A stretch of 64,000 nucleotides of DNA from contig NZ_JAUSWY010000001.1 in NCBI RefSeq assembly GCF_030815585.1, forward strand, positions 4,588,001 to 4,652,000, written 5' to 3'. Below, one piece after another: positions 25,268 through 33,943 of the stretch. The position numbers were made by a program, and so were the translations under genes. The DNA comes from Arthrobacter pascens (GTDB lineage Bacteria > Actinomycetota > Actinomycetes > Actinomycetales > Micrococcaceae). The notes beneath the pieces are model-generated. The model had not been told where the DNA came from, searched no databases, and saw nothing but the letters and a program-made list of their open reading frames with translations. Numbering within the stretch: the stretch's first letter is position 1; the number at the start of each line of letters is the position of its first letter.

Positions 25268-26619
25268 TGGCGGAGGTGATGCCTTCGGGCGGCGGCGGGG
25301 TCATCCAGCCGACGGGGCCGGTCGAGGACGGCAGCCTGGAAATCAGGGGCGGCGTCGGAGGGATCAGCTTCCAGCTCGAAGAACTCATGGGCGGAGCCGA
25401 AAAACTCGATGATCTGGCGGATGAACTCAGCGCTGTCGAAGTCGAGGCGCGCCGCATCTGGGAAGACCTGTGCCCCTACCAGAACGATCCGCGCTCTACC
25501 GGAACGGAAGCGCTGATTTCGGTGGGCGAGGCCCAGCGGTCTGTCCAGGCTGTCCGGATGGAGCTGCAGCGCATCAGCAGGGACGTGCGCGCCAGCAAGC
25601 GGGACTACGAATCAGCTGAGACGCTGGCGAATGTAGCCCGGCGCCGGGGCATCCCCAGCAACGACGATCTGCTGGATCAGATCACCGACTACTCCGTGAC
25701 CGGGTGGGTCAACGGGAGCGCTATGGAGCTGTTGACCGGCAGTGTTCCCTTGGCGATGGCAGCGCGCCCGCTGATCAGGAGCCTGGCCGAGGGGGCTCTT
25801 CCCATGCTGAAGCCACGTCCCGTAACGGTCGACCGGAAAGAGTCAACGCCCATCGAATTCGATACTTCCCCGGCTGGGCTCCTGGAACGGGTCAGGATGA
25901 TCGAAGCGAGAGGCGACGGCTATATCGAGATCCTCGAAGTGGACGACGGCGGCCAGCGCGCTTACGTGGTGGTAATTCCCGGCACCCAGACGGGCGGAGA
26001 ACTCGGCGGGACTAATCCCTTCGATGAAGCCGGGATCGCCGAAGGCCTGGCCTATGGATCGTCCGAGGTCACCACAGCAGTACGGGAAGCCCTTCGGGCT
26101 GCAGGAGCGGAGAAGGGTTCTGCTGTGGTGGCCGTGGGCTACAGCCAGGGCGGAGTCCATGCCATGAACCTTGCGGCCGACGAGCTCTTCCTGGACGAAT
26201 ACGACGTGAAATACGTACTGACCGCCGGATCCCCGGTAGGCGGGATCATTCCGGCTGCTGGCATCAGCACTCTGCACCTGGAGCACCGGGCCGACTGGGT
26301 GCCCGGCAGTGACGGCATGCCCAGCCCGGACACCAGGAACCGGGTAACGGTCACCATGGACAACCTGGTGTGGACGCCGCCAGGGGAGGACCCTGGCATC
26401 GGTCCAGGGCACCGGCTGAGCAACTACAAGGAGGGAGCCCGGCTGGTAGCGGTGAGCGACGATCCCTCGCTCGTGGCGTCCACCGCAGTCCTTGGCGGAG
26501 CCCTAGGGGCCGGCGGAGCCGCCACGGCCACCCGGTTCGCCCTCTCTCGGCCTAAGGCACCTGAGCCTCAACGGCCGGTGGACCCGCGCCGGGACACAAG
26601 GGGGCCGGGAGGGCGCTGA
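25267..26619 (+). CDS. Alpha/beta-hydrolase with N-terminal helical, type VII-like domain
   Basis: About 450 residues. The N-terminal 140 residues are a predicted helical hairpin without a classical signal peptide, ending in YESAE at 114-118, which fits the YxxxD/E motif of actinobacterial type VII substrates. The C-terminal part (about 180-430) is an alpha/beta-hydrolase: VVVIPGTQTGGE strand, nucleophile Ser293 in VGYSQGGVHA, and a late His in GPGHRLSN near 381. The tail is Pro/Arg-rich. ATG 25267 was chosen because it overlaps the preceding stop; a longer frame would read through the small gene. An esterase or lipase-like effector is the best guess. Confidence 0.78.
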   Translation: MAEVMPSGGGGVIQPTGPVEDGSLEIRGGVGGISFQLEELMGGAEKLDDLADELSAVEVEARRIWEDLCPYQNDPRSTGTEALISVGEAQRSVQAVRMELQRISRDVRASKRDYESAETLANVARRRGIPSNDDLLDQITDYSVTGWVNGSAMELLTGSVPLAMAARPLIRSLAEGALPMLKPRPVTVDRKESTPIEFDTSPAGLLERVRMIEARGDGYIEILEVDDGGQRAYVVVIPGTQTGGELGGTNPFDEAGIAEGLAYGSSEVTTAVREALRAAGAEKGSAVVAVGYSQGGVHAMNLAADELFLDEYDVKYVLTAGSPVGGIIPAAGISTLHLEHRADWVPGSDGMPSPDTRNRVTVTMDNLVWTPPGEDPGIGPGHRLSNYKEGARLVAVSDDPSLVASTAVLGGALGAGGAATATRFALSRPKAPEPQRPVDPRRDTRGPGGR

Positions 26620-26700
26620 CGGCACCAGGGAAGCCGCAGGCCGCAGGCCTCGAAGTCAGTGAGGCAGGGCGGCGTGAGGTGAGGTGAGGTCAGCGCCTCC
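26608..26700. terminator. Palindrome spanning two convergent stop codons
   Basis: Arms GGCGCTGAC (26612-26620) and GTCAGCGCC (26689-26697) contain the hydrolase stop on one strand and the stop of the minus-strand membrane protein on the other. Adding the flanking GGAG/CTCC gives 12 paired positions with one bulge. The loop holds GGTGA repeats near 26674-26689. Probably a bidirectional terminator. Confidence 0.5.
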
Positions 26701-27118
26701 GGGCGCCGGGTATCCGTCCCGCCACCAGGGAGATGACCGTAATGATGATGGCGGCGAACACTGCCGTCCAAAAGAAGGAGTCAATGGTGAAGTGCACCGG
26801 CGTGTAGCTGCTGATCCAGGAGGTCAGGTAGAGCATGGCGGCGTTGATGACAATGGTGAACAGCCCCAGCGTGAGAATGGTGATGGGTAGCGACAGGAAG
26901 CTGACCAGCGGCCGGACGAACGCGTTCACCACTCCGAAAATCACTCCGACGAACAGGTAGGCCGCGATGATCCCGACGGTATCCGTGCCCTGTGTTACCC
27001 CGGTCTTGGCTACGGCCTCAGTGGCGGCTGACGTGGAAATGTCGAGGCCGGGCAGGATCCAGCTGGCGATCCAGAGGGCTAGTCCGTTGATCAGGATCCG
27101 AACGATGAAAGAGCGCAT
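26690..27118 (-). CDS. Phage-holin-superfamily IV-like membrane protein
   Basis: A 142-residue integral membrane protein with four hydrophobic helices. The pattern NAFVRPLVSFLSLPITILTLGLFTIVINAAM is characteristic of the small YvlD/phage holin 4 family that is common on bacterial chromosomes. It is not evidence of a prophage: no phage genes are near. It may stabilise the membrane under envelope stress, by analogy to YvlD-type relatives. Convergent with the hydrolase and divergent from the aminotransferase gene. Confidence 0.85.
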   Translation of the reverse strand: MRSFIVRILINGLALWIASWILPGLDISTSAATEAVAKTGVTQGTDTVGIIAAYLFVGVIFGVVNAFVRPLVSFLSLPITILTLGLFTIVINAAMLYLTSWISSYTPVHFTIDSFFWTAVFAAIIITVISLVAGRIPGARRR

Positions 27119-27230
27119 GTTCCCATGCTGTCACACCGCCCTGAGTGGCGGCTGGACGGCGTCCTCGCCCTGCCCCCCTTTGTCCTGGAGGCCTCCTTCC
27201 ATCCGGCGCAGGAGAAGTAGGCTAGTTGGC

Positions 27231-28349
27231 ATGACTTCATCAGAGACTCTGGCTGGGGGAATCCGCCCGCGCCCGGTGGTGGGCAGGCTTCCCCGTTACG
27301 CGGCCGGCAAGCCGCCTGTCGCCGTTGACGGGCTGGCCAGCTACAAGCTTTCCTCCAACGAGAACCCACTGCCTCCGCTTCCCGCGGTGTTGGAAGCCAT
27401 CGCGCACCAGACTGACTTCAACCGTTACCCGGATCCGCTCAGCAGCAAACTCCGTGCGGCGCTCGCCGAGTTCCTGGGAGTTCCCGCTGAGGACATCGTC
27501 ACCGGCGCCGGAAGCCTGGGGGCGCTCAACCAGCTGCTGACAACCTTTGCCGGCCAGAACGACGACGGCAAGGCAGACGAAGTTATTTACGCGTGGCGTT
27601 CCTTCGAGGCGTACCCCATCAGCGTGGGCCTGGTGGGCGCTGAAAGCGTCCGGATCCCGCTCACTCCGGATGGCCGCCACAACCTCGATGCCATGGCGGC
27701 AGCCGTCACGGTCCGCACCAAAGTCATCCTCCTCTGCACGCCGAACAACCCCACCGGTCCCATCCTGACTACCGCGGAAACCGAGCGGTTCATACAGTCC
27801 GTGCCCACCGACGTCGTAGTGGTGATCGATGAGGCGTACCAAGAGTTTGTCCGGGCCGAAGATGCGGTGGACGGCTTGGCGATCTACCGCAAGTATCCCA
27901 ACGTTGCGGTGCTTCGGACGTTCTCCAAGGCGCACGGCCTGGCCGGACTCCGCGTGGGCTACAGCGTCTCGAAGCCGGAACTTACCCAGCACCTGCGGGT
28001 AGCTGCCACGCCGTTCGCCGTGTCCCAGATCGCCGAACAGGCAGCGATTGTCTCACTGCAGAACTACCCCCAGGTTGTAGAAAGGGTACAAAGCCTGGTG
28101 GATGAGCGTGACCGGGTGACGGCAGGGCTGCACGAGCTGGGTTGGTTTGTTCCGGAGGCCCAAGGGAATTTTGTCTGGCTGGATCTGGGCGTCAACAGCG
28201 GGGAGTTCGCCGAACTTGCGGGGGCCCAGGCGCTCTCCGTGCGTGCCTTCGGGAATGAGGGTGTGCGGGTGAGTATCGGCGAGGTGGAGGCCAACACCCG
28301 TTTCCTTCAGCTGTGTGCGGACTATACAAAGCCGCCACGCCGTTCCTAG
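27231..28349 (+). CDS. hisC: Histidinol-phosphate / aromatic aminotransferase (HisC2/Pat-like)
   Basis: A 372-residue fold-type I PLP aminotransferase. Conserved elements: KLSSNENPLPPLPAVL near 42, CTPNNPTGP, VVIDEAYQEF and the PLP lysine in RTFSKAHGLAGLRVGY. The N-terminal phrase RLPRYAAGK and GWRSF-like YAWRSFEAYP match the HisC2/Pat branch of actinobacteria, whose members act on aromatic 2-oxoacids as well as or instead of histidinol phosphate. No his gene is nearby, which favours aromatic amino acid metabolism. ATG 27231 was chosen because the protein aligns with the family from there. Confidence 0.87.
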   Translation: MTSSETLAGGIRPRPVVGRLPRYAAGKPPVAVDGLASYKLSSNENPLPPLPAVLEAIAHQTDFNRYPDPLSSKLRAALAEFLGVPAEDIVTGAGSLGALNQLLTTFAGQNDDGKADEVIYAWRSFEAYPISVGLVGAESVRIPLTPDGRHNLDAMAAAVTVRTKVILLCTPNNPTGPILTTAETERFIQSVPTDVVVVIDEAYQEFVRAEDAVDGLAIYRKYPNVAVLRTFSKAHGLAGLRVGYSVSKPELTQHLRVAATPFAVSQIAEQAAIVSLQNYPQVVERVQSLVDERDRVTAGLHELGWFVPEAQGNFVWLDLGVNSGEFAELAGAQALSVRAFGNEGVRVSIGEVEANTRFLQLCADYTKPPRRS

Positions 28350-28424
28350 CGCTTAACATGTAGCCGCCGCGCCACCTACTGAAGATAAAGTAAGGAACAG
28401 TAAGCCAATATATATGCCACCTAA

Positions 28425-28436
28425 GGAATGCATTCC
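28425..28436 (+). promoter_or_regulatory. Perfect palindrome before the bkd operon
   Basis: GGAATGCATTCC is a perfect 12-bp palindrome 62 bases before the E1 alpha start, in an AT-rich stretch (28380-28420) that looks like a promoter. A candidate operator; no regulator gene is adjacent. Confidence 0.5.
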
Positions 28437-28498
28437 CGTGAAGGCATATATCCCAGCGACATTGCAACGCATCCGTATGCGGCAAGCAAGGAGACGGT

Positions 28499-29737
28499 AT
28501 GGGCGCCACACATCTGCCCTCCACCGAGTTCGATGGAACAGCGATAGACGACCAGCTCGAGGCTGATGCCGAGGCCGCCATGGGCGAGCCCCCTGCCCAG
28601 ATGGTCCAGCTCCTGGGCCCGGACGGGAAACTGGGGACAGATCCTGTTTACAGCGAGTATGCGCAGAAACTGGATGCGGCGAAGCTGCGTGGGCTCTACG
28701 CGGACATGGCCGCGATCCGCCGCTTTGACGTTGAAGCCACAGCACTCCAGCGGCAAGGCCAGCTTGCCCTCTGGGTTCCGTTGACCGGCCAGGAGGCCGC
28801 GCAGATCGGCTCCGGCCGCGCCAGCCAGCCGCAGGACTACATCTTCCCCACGTACCGTGAGCACGGCGTGGCCCTGACCCGCAACGTGGATCTGGCCGAG
28901 CTGCTTCGCCAGTTCCGCGGGGTCTCCAACGGCGGCTGGAACCCCAAGGACACCAACTTCCACCTCTACACCTTGGTGCTCGCGGCCCAGACACTGCACG
29001 CCGTGGGCTACGCCATGGGCATCCAGCGCGACCAGAAGCTGGCCGCCACCTCCGATCCAGCCCGCACGGAACCTGCCGCGGCGGTGATCGCCTACTACGG
29101 GGACGGCGCCAGCTCCGAGGGCGACGTCCACGAATCCATGGTCTTCGCCTCGTCCTTCAACGCCCCCGTGGTGTTCTTCTGCCAGAACAACCATTGGGCC
29201 ATCTCGGTGCCGAGCACAGTCCAGACCCGCATTCCGTTGTCCAACCGGGCCAAGGGCTACGGATTCCCGGGCGTGCGGGTGGACGGCAATGACGTCATCG
29301 CTGTGCACGCTGTGACCGAGTGGGCACTGGACCACGCGCGCCAGGGCAAGGGACCGGTGCTGATTGAGGCGTTCACCTACCGCGTCGGCGCCCACACAAC
29401 GGCGGACGACCCCACCAAGTACCGCCAGTCCGCGGAGGAAGATTCCTGGCGGGCGAAGGATCCGCTGACCCGGCTGGAGAAGTACCTGCGTGCCGAGGGA
29501 CTGGCTGATGATTCCTTCTTTGCCAAGGTCAAGGCTGACGGGGACGAACTCGCGGCCTATGTCCGGCGGACAACGCACGACCTGGAGACTCCCGACATCC
29601 GCACGGCGTTCGCCAACACCTATGTGGAGGCCCACCCGCTGGTTGCGGAAGAGCTGGCGTGGTTCGAGGAATACAGCGCAGGGTTTGCCGGCGATGAATC
29701 GTCCGAAGAGGCAGACAAAGAGGCAGGCAACCGATGA
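28499..29737 (+). CDS. bkdA: 2-oxoacid dehydrogenase E1 alpha subunit (branched-chain type)
   Basis: A 412-residue thiamine-diphosphate-dependent E1 alpha. The ThDP/Mg motif is YGDGASSEGDVHESMVFA with FCQNNHWAISVP about 27 residues on; QEAAQIGSG and FPTYREHG are also typical. The first 45 residues are an extension seen in actinobacterial branched-chain E1 alpha. A very good AAGGAG ribosome site precedes the ATG. It overlaps E1 beta by four bases. With E1 beta and E2 it oxidises branched-chain 2-oxoacids (or pyruvate) to acyl-CoA; E3 must come from elsewhere. Confidence 0.88.
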   Translation: MGATHLPSTEFDGTAIDDQLEADAEAAMGEPPAQMVQLLGPDGKLGTDPVYSEYAQKLDAAKLRGLYADMAAIRRFDVEATALQRQGQLALWVPLTGQEAAQIGSGRASQPQDYIFPTYREHGVALTRNVDLAELLRQFRGVSNGGWNPKDTNFHLYTLVLAAQTLHAVGYAMGIQRDQKLAATSDPARTEPAAAVIAYYGDGASSEGDVHESMVFASSFNAPVVFFCQNNHWAISVPSTVQTRIPLSNRAKGYGFPGVRVDGNDVIAVHAVTEWALDHARQGKGPVLIEAFTYRVGAHTTADDPTKYRQSAEEDSWRAKDPLTRLEKYLRAEGLADDSFFAKVKADGDELAAYVRRTTHDLETPDIRTAFANTYVEAHPLVAEELAWFEEYSAGFAGDESSEEADKEAGNR

Positions 29738-30714
29738 CCACCATGACCATTGCCAAGGCCATCAATGAAGGCCTCCGCGCAGCCCTGAACAACAACCCCA
29801 AGTCGTTGCTGATGGGCGAGGATATCGGGCCCCTGGGCGGCGTCTACCGGGTCACGGACGGCCTGATCGCGGAGTTCGGCCCGGAGCGCGTAGTGGATAC
29901 GCCACTGGCGGAGTCCGGCATCATCGGCACCGCGATCGGACTGGCCCTGCGTGGCTACAGCCCTGTCTGTGAAATACAGTTCGACGGCTTTGTGTTCCCG
30001 GGCTTCAACCAGATCACCACCCAGCTGGCAAAAATGCATGCCCGCAGCAACGGCAACCTCACCGTTCCCGTGGTCATTCGCATCCCCTATGGCGGCGGAA
30101 TCGGCTCGGTGGAGCACCACTCCGAGTCCCCTGAGGCGTTGTTCGCCCACACAGCCGGGCTGCGCATCATCACTCCGTCCAACCCCCATGATGCCTACTG
30201 GATGATCCAGCAGGCAGTCGAATGCCAGGACCCCATCATCATCTTCGAACCCAAGCGCCGTTACTGGCTCAAGGGAGACGTGGACGTGCAAGCCGCGGGG
30301 GCGGCCGGGGATCCGTTCAAGGCGCACGTGCTTCGCGAAGGTTCCGACGCCACCATCGTCGCCTACGGCCCCCTGGTTCCGGTGGCCCTCGCCGCAGCCA
30401 ACGCCGCAGCGGAGGATGGCCGCAGCGTGGAAGTGATCGACCTCAGGTCCCTTTCCCCCATCGACTTTGACACCGTCACGACGTCCGTTGAAAAGACAGG
30501 GCGGCTCATCGTGGCCCATGAGGCCCCGACGTTCGGCGGCCTTGGCGGCGAAATCGCGGCCCGGATCAGCGAGCGGGCCTTCCTTTCCCTTGAAGCGCCG
30601 GTGATCCGCGTGGGCGGCTTCCACATGCCGTATCCTGTGGCCAAGGTTGAGGAAGACTACCTTCCGGATATCGACCGGATCCTAGAGGCGCTGGACCGCG
30701 CCCTGGCGTACTAG
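29734..30714 (+). CDS. bkdB: 2-oxoacid dehydrogenase E1 beta subunit (branched-chain type)
   Basis: A 326-residue transketolase-like E1 beta. It has MGEDIGPLGGVYRVTDGL, DTPLAESGIIGTAIGLAL and EIQFDGFVFPGFNQI, all standard for the subunit that completes the ThDP site with E1 alpha. The ATGA overlap with E1 alpha indicates coupled translation and a matched ratio. The gap to E2 is 68 bases. Confidence 0.9.
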   Translation: MTTMTIAKAINEGLRAALNNNPKSLLMGEDIGPLGGVYRVTDGLIAEFGPERVVDTPLAESGIIGTAIGLALRGYSPVCEIQFDGFVFPGFNQITTQLAKMHARSNGNLTVPVVIRIPYGGGIGSVEHHSESPEALFAHTAGLRIITPSNPHDAYWMIQQAVECQDPIIIFEPKRRYWLKGDVDVQAAGAAGDPFKAHVLREGSDATIVAYGPLVPVALAAANAAAEDGRSVEVIDLRSLSPIDFDTVTTSVEKTGRLIVAHEAPTFGGLGGEIAARISERAFLSLEAPVIRVGGFHMPYPVAKVEEDYLPDIDRILEALDRALAY

Positions 30715-30782
30715 GGCCCCACATTTCCTGCTCACTCTGTCTGTTGACGCTGGCAGCCTGAGCTTCCGAAACCGAGGACATC

Positions 30783-32270
30783 ATGACTCTGAATAAGTTC
30801 AACCTGCCCGACGTGGGCGAAGGTCTGACCGAGGCGGAAATCGTCTCCTGGAAGGTCAAGCCAGGGGACACCGTAGCCATCAACGATGTCCTGTGCGAGA
30901 TCGAAACGGCCAAATCGCTCGTTGAGCTGCCGTCCCCCTTTGCCGGGACGGTCACCGAACTGCTGGTCCCCGAAGGCCTCACCATCGACGTTGGGACGGC
31001 CATCATCAGCGTCTCCGACGAGGTGTCCGGTGACCCGACGCCGGCTGATGTCCCCGCTCCGGCGATGCCGGTCCAGCCTTTGTACGGCACGCTTCCCGCG
31101 TCCGACGCCGACACGTCGGACAGTGCCTTGGCTGGCGGCCCGCTGGTGGGTTCCGGCCCCAAGGCCGACGCCGTGAAGCGCCGTGCGCGCAAGGCGGCCC
31201 CAAGTGCCACCGCCGCTGGACCGGTCCAGGTTACGGCGCCCGTTGCCCCGCCCGCCGCCCCGCCTGGGCCGGTCCCCTCAGCCGGGCCGGCGGCGCACGC
31301 TGCGGCCTCCGATGCCGAAGAGTTCGTTGACAACCGTCCCACGTTGGGCGGGACCATCACCGGCCTGGTGAACCGGGTCCTGGCGAAGCCGCCGGTGCGG
31401 AAAATTGCCAGGGACCTGGGAATTGACCTCGCCGACGTGGTGGCAACGGGGTCCCGGGGTGAAGTCACGCGCGAGGACCTGGTCAGCTACCAGGCACAGC
31501 GCGACGCCGAACTGGACAAAGCGGAAGGTTTCTGGGGCAAGGCAGGAAAGCCGCAGGACCAGCGGATCGAACGGATCCCCGTTAAGGGTGTCCGCAAGGC
31601 AACAGCGAAGGCGATGGTGGAATCCGCCTTCGCCGCACCGCACGTGAGCATCTTCGTGGATGTGGACGCCAGCCGCACCATGGAGTTCGTCAAGCGGCTG
31701 AAGGTGTCGCGTGACTTCGAGGGCATCAAGGTGTCCCCGCTGCTGATCCTGGCCAAGGCCGTCATCTGGGCCGCCGCCCGGAATCCCAGCGTCAATGCCA
31801 CCTGGGTGGACAACGCGGACGGCACCGACACCGCAGAGATCCACGTCAAGCACTACATGAACCTGGGCATCGCTGCTGCCACCCCGCGTGGGCTGATGGT
31901 CCCCAACATCAAGGACGCGCAGGATCTTTCGCTGAAGGAGTTGGCGCTGGCCCTGAACAACCTGGCCACCACGGCGCGGGCGGGGAAAACAAAACCAGCC
32001 GAAATGCAGGGCGGAACCCTCACCATCACCAACATCGGTGCGCTGGGGATCGACACAGGGACGCCCATCATCAATCCCGGCGAGGTCGCCATCGTTGCGT
32101 TCGGAACCATCAAGCAGAAGCCCTGGGTGCTGGACGGCGAAGTCATCCCGCGCTGGATCACCACCCTCGGCGGCTCCTTTGACCACCGCGTGGTTGACGG
32201 TGACCTGTCCGCCCGCTTTATGGCCGACGTCGCAGCGATCCTTGAGGAGCCCGCGCTCCTCCTGGACTAG
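30783..32270 (+). CDS. bkdC: 2-oxoacid dehydrogenase E2, lipoyl acyltransferase
   Basis: A 495-residue E2. A single lipoyl domain carries the lipoylated Lys44 in [13 protein letters not shown] long Ala/Pro linker follows, then the E1/E3-binding domain near 195-240 ([22 protein letters not shown]), then the catalytic domain with the HxxxDG motif [11 protein letters not shown] (His468). The single lipoyl domain fits branched-chain E2 better than actinobacterial pyruvate E2, which usually has more. GAGGA precedes the ATG. The stop codon is the first base of a tandem repeat block. Confidence 0.92.
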   Translation: MTLNKFNLPDVGEGLTEAEIVSWKVKPGDTVAINDVLCEIETAKSLVELPSPFAGTVTELLVPEGLTIDVGTAIISVSDEVSGDPTPADVPAPAMPVQPLYGTLPASDADTSDSALAGGPLVGSGPKADAVKRRARKAAPSATAAGPVQVTAPVAPPAAPPGPVPSAGPAAHAAASDAEEFVDNRPTLGGTITGLVNRVLAKPPVRKIARDLGIDLADVVATGSRGEVTREDLVSYQAQRDAELDKAEGFWGKAGKPQDQRIERIPVKGVRKATAKAMVESAFAAPHVSIFVDVDASRTMEFVKRLKVSRDFEGIKVSPLLILAKAVIWAAARNPSVNATWVDNADGTDTAEIHVKHYMNLGIAAATPRGLMVPNIKDAQDLSLKELALALNNLATTARAGKTKPAEMQGGTLTITNIGALGIDTGTPIINPGEVAIVAFGTIKQKPWVLDGEVIPRWITTLGGSFDHRVVDGDLSARFMADVAAILEEPALLLD

Positions 32271-32330
32271 GCCCATTGAAAACCCAGGCCATTGAAAAGA
32301 CAGGCCCATTGAAAACCCAGGCCATTGAAA
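32270..32330 (+). repeat. 33-bp tandem repeat after bkdC
   Basis: Nearly two copies of a 33-bp unit, each made of two related halves: GGCCCATTGAAAACCCA and GGCCATTGAAAAGACA. Units start at 32270, 32287, 32303 and 32320. The repeat runs from the E2 stop almost to the next start at 32341. It may be a recent slippage product; function unknown. Confidence 0.8.
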
Positions 32331-32340
32331 CCCATTAACC

Positions 32341-32949
32341 GTGAATAGCGCGGCCCTGAGGGCAAAAAACCGTTCTGCCAGGTGGCTGACTGAGGTCTTT
32401 CAACCCCCGGCGGTGGTCACCGTCCAGCTGCTGATCAGCCCTGCCATCGAGGCCGGCTTCCCGGGAACGGCTGTGTACGGGGCGGTGGCCGCGCTTTTTG
32501 TCTGCGTACTGCCGCTATGCCTGCTGCTGGGACTCGTGAGGCTGGGCAAGGTCACGGACCACCATGTCAGCGACCGCAAACAGCGGGCGCCCGTGCTCCT
32601 GATGGCTCTTGCCTCGGTGATGGCCGGGTTGCTGGTGCTGGAAGCCGTCAGTGCCCCGCGGAGCGTGGTAGCCACGGTGCTGGCCATCGTGGCCGGAATC
32701 CTGGTGATTGCCGCCGTAAGTCCGTTCTGGAAGATCAGCGGCCACGCGGCGGCCATGTCGTCATCGGCGGTTATCGTCGTGCTGATGCTCGGCCCGGCCT
32801 GGCTGCCGTTGCTGCTGCTGGTCCCCGCGGTGGGCTGGTCCCGGGTAGTGCTCCGCGCCCACAGTGTCGCGCAGGTGGTGGCGGGCTCGCTCTTCGGCGG
32901 ACTGGTAATGGCGGGCCTGTGGTGGCTGCTGCGCGGCTGGTTGGTCTAG
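32341..32949 (+). CDS. PAP2-like membrane phosphatase-family protein
   Basis: A 202-residue membrane protein with about five or six helices. PAP2 motifs are recognisable but reduced: DHHVSDRKQRAPVL (motif 1 region), KISGHAAAMSSSAV (SGH motif with the acid His) and WSRVVLRAHSVAQVVAG (motif 3, where the Asp usually after the second His is Gln). The GTG start lacks a clear ribosome site but a stop codon lies 15 bases upstream in frame, which leaves little choice. It could hydrolyse isoprenoid or lipid phosphates; the substituted residue leaves activity uncertain. Confidence 0.72.
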   Translation: MNSAALRAKNRSARWLTEVFQPPAVVTVQLLISPAIEAGFPGTAVYGAVAALFVCVLPLCLLLGLVRLGKVTDHHVSDRKQRAPVLLMALASVMAGLLVLEAVSAPRSVVATVLAIVAGILVIAAVSPFWKISGHAAAMSSSAVIVVLMLGPAWLPLLLLVPAVGWSRVVLRAHSVAQVVAGSLFGGLVMAGLWWLLRGWLV

Positions 32950-32971
32950 GCTCCCGCCGGCCGCCCAGCCG

Positions 32972-33352
32972 TTAGTAGGCCGAGTAGGCAGACAGCAGCT
33001 GGACCATCTCAGGATCCACCATGGAGCTGCTGTAAGCCGATGCAGCCGCCACCATCAGGCAGCCGAGTCCTGCCGCGGCTGCCGAAAGTCCTGCGAACAA
33101 CTTCCAGTCTTCGCGCAGGACGCTCTGCAACGTGTCCGGCAAGCGAAGGCCGGGGGAGATCAGGTTAGGGGCGCTGTCCACGGACCCGTCGTCCAGCAGG
33201 GCCACCACACGGCCGTTACCGCGGTCCAACCGCATGGAGCAGATGTGGTTGCCGTGGCGGGCCAGCAGGATGTCATGGCCAACAAGCTGGCGGCGCTGGA
33301 GCGTGATCAATGGGACCCCTTGGATAGCGTGGATATTGACTGTCCGCGCCAT
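32972..33352 (-). CDS. Hypothetical protein with C-terminal membrane anchor
   Basis: A 126-residue protein not recognised. The first 85 residues are soluble with alternating strands (LVGHDILLARHGNHICSMRL). One hydrophobic helix lies at about 88-107, then a short tail ending SAYSAY. Codon use is like the neighbours and it fills the gap between convergent PAP2 and the stress protein gene, so it is probably real. The ATG lacks a strong ribosome site. Confidence 0.5.
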   Translation of the reverse strand: MARTVNIHAIQGVPLITLQRRQLVGHDILLARHGNHICSMRLDRGNGRVVALLDDGSVDSAPNLISPGLRLPDTLQSVLREDWKLFAGLSAAAAGLGCLMVAAASAYSSSMVDPEMVQLLSAYSAY

Positions 33353-33416
33353 CGGGGGCAGTTCAATTTTATCGCCGGCCGGGCATTGAAGACGGTGCTC
33401 CGGGGGTGAGAAGGGA

Positions 33417-33451
33417 CACCTTGCACGGGCAGGTCCTGCCCGTGCAAGGTG
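33417..33451 (-). terminator. Terminator hairpin after the universal stress protein gene
   Basis: A 17-bp perfect inverted repeat (33417-33433 and 33435-33451) with a one-base centre, located 13 bases downstream of the stress protein stop. In RNA the loop would open to about four or more bases. The stem is GC-rich; no long T-tract follows. Confidence 0.75.
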
Positions 33452-33463
33452 CAGGGTCGCCTG

Positions 33464-33892
33464 TTAGTCGGCGCCGTAGGTGTTTGCAATGTAGACGTCG
33501 CACGGGGCGTTGTGCGCCACGCTGTTGGCCACGCTGCCCAGCACGCGGCCTATGCCCTGCATCCTCCGGTTGCCCACCACGATCATGCGGGCGTCCAGGC
33601 GGCCGGCCTCCTTGATGAGGGCCTCGGCGGGCTTGCCGCGGGCAGCCGAGTAGGTCACCTTGATGTCCTGTCCCAGGGAGTTGGCCACCGTCTTGGCGAC
33701 ATTCTCGGCGCCGTCCGCGTCGGAAACAATCCACTCGTCGCTTCCGGAGCCAAACACCTCGGTACGGTCGGTGTCGAAGGCCGACACGACGTGAAGGGAT
33801 GCTCCCAGGGCCGCGGCCAGGTCCCGCGCGGACTCAGCTGCCTTTTTGGCAGTTCCGCTGCCGTCAACCCCAACAACAATGATTCCGCTCAT
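33464..33892 (-). CDS. Universal stress protein (UspA family)
   Basis: A 142-residue single Usp domain. It begins IIVVGVDGSGTAKKA and has the ATP-binding type motif VVGNRRMQGIGRVLGSVANSV near residue 108, with G-x2-G-x9-like spacing changed by Arg at one position. AAAGGAG precedes the ATG. Such proteins accumulate in stress and slow growth. It is monocistronic with its own terminator hairpin. Confidence 0.9.
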   Translation of the reverse strand: MSGIIVVGVDGSGTAKKAAESARDLAAALGASLHVVSAFDTDRTEVFGSGSDEWIVSDADGAENVAKTVANSLGQDIKVTYSAARGKPAEALIKEAGRLDARMIVVGNRRMQGIGRVLGSVANSVAHNAPCDVYIANTYGAD

Positions 33893-33943
33893 CTTTGTGC
33901 TCCTTTGCTTGGTTCTTCACGTTCGGATTCAGTGAGGCCAACG

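Noticed and set aside
26690..27118. Holin-like gene as a sign of a prophage
   Set aside because: The family is common on bacterial chromosomes and no endolysin, capsid or integrase gene is nearby.
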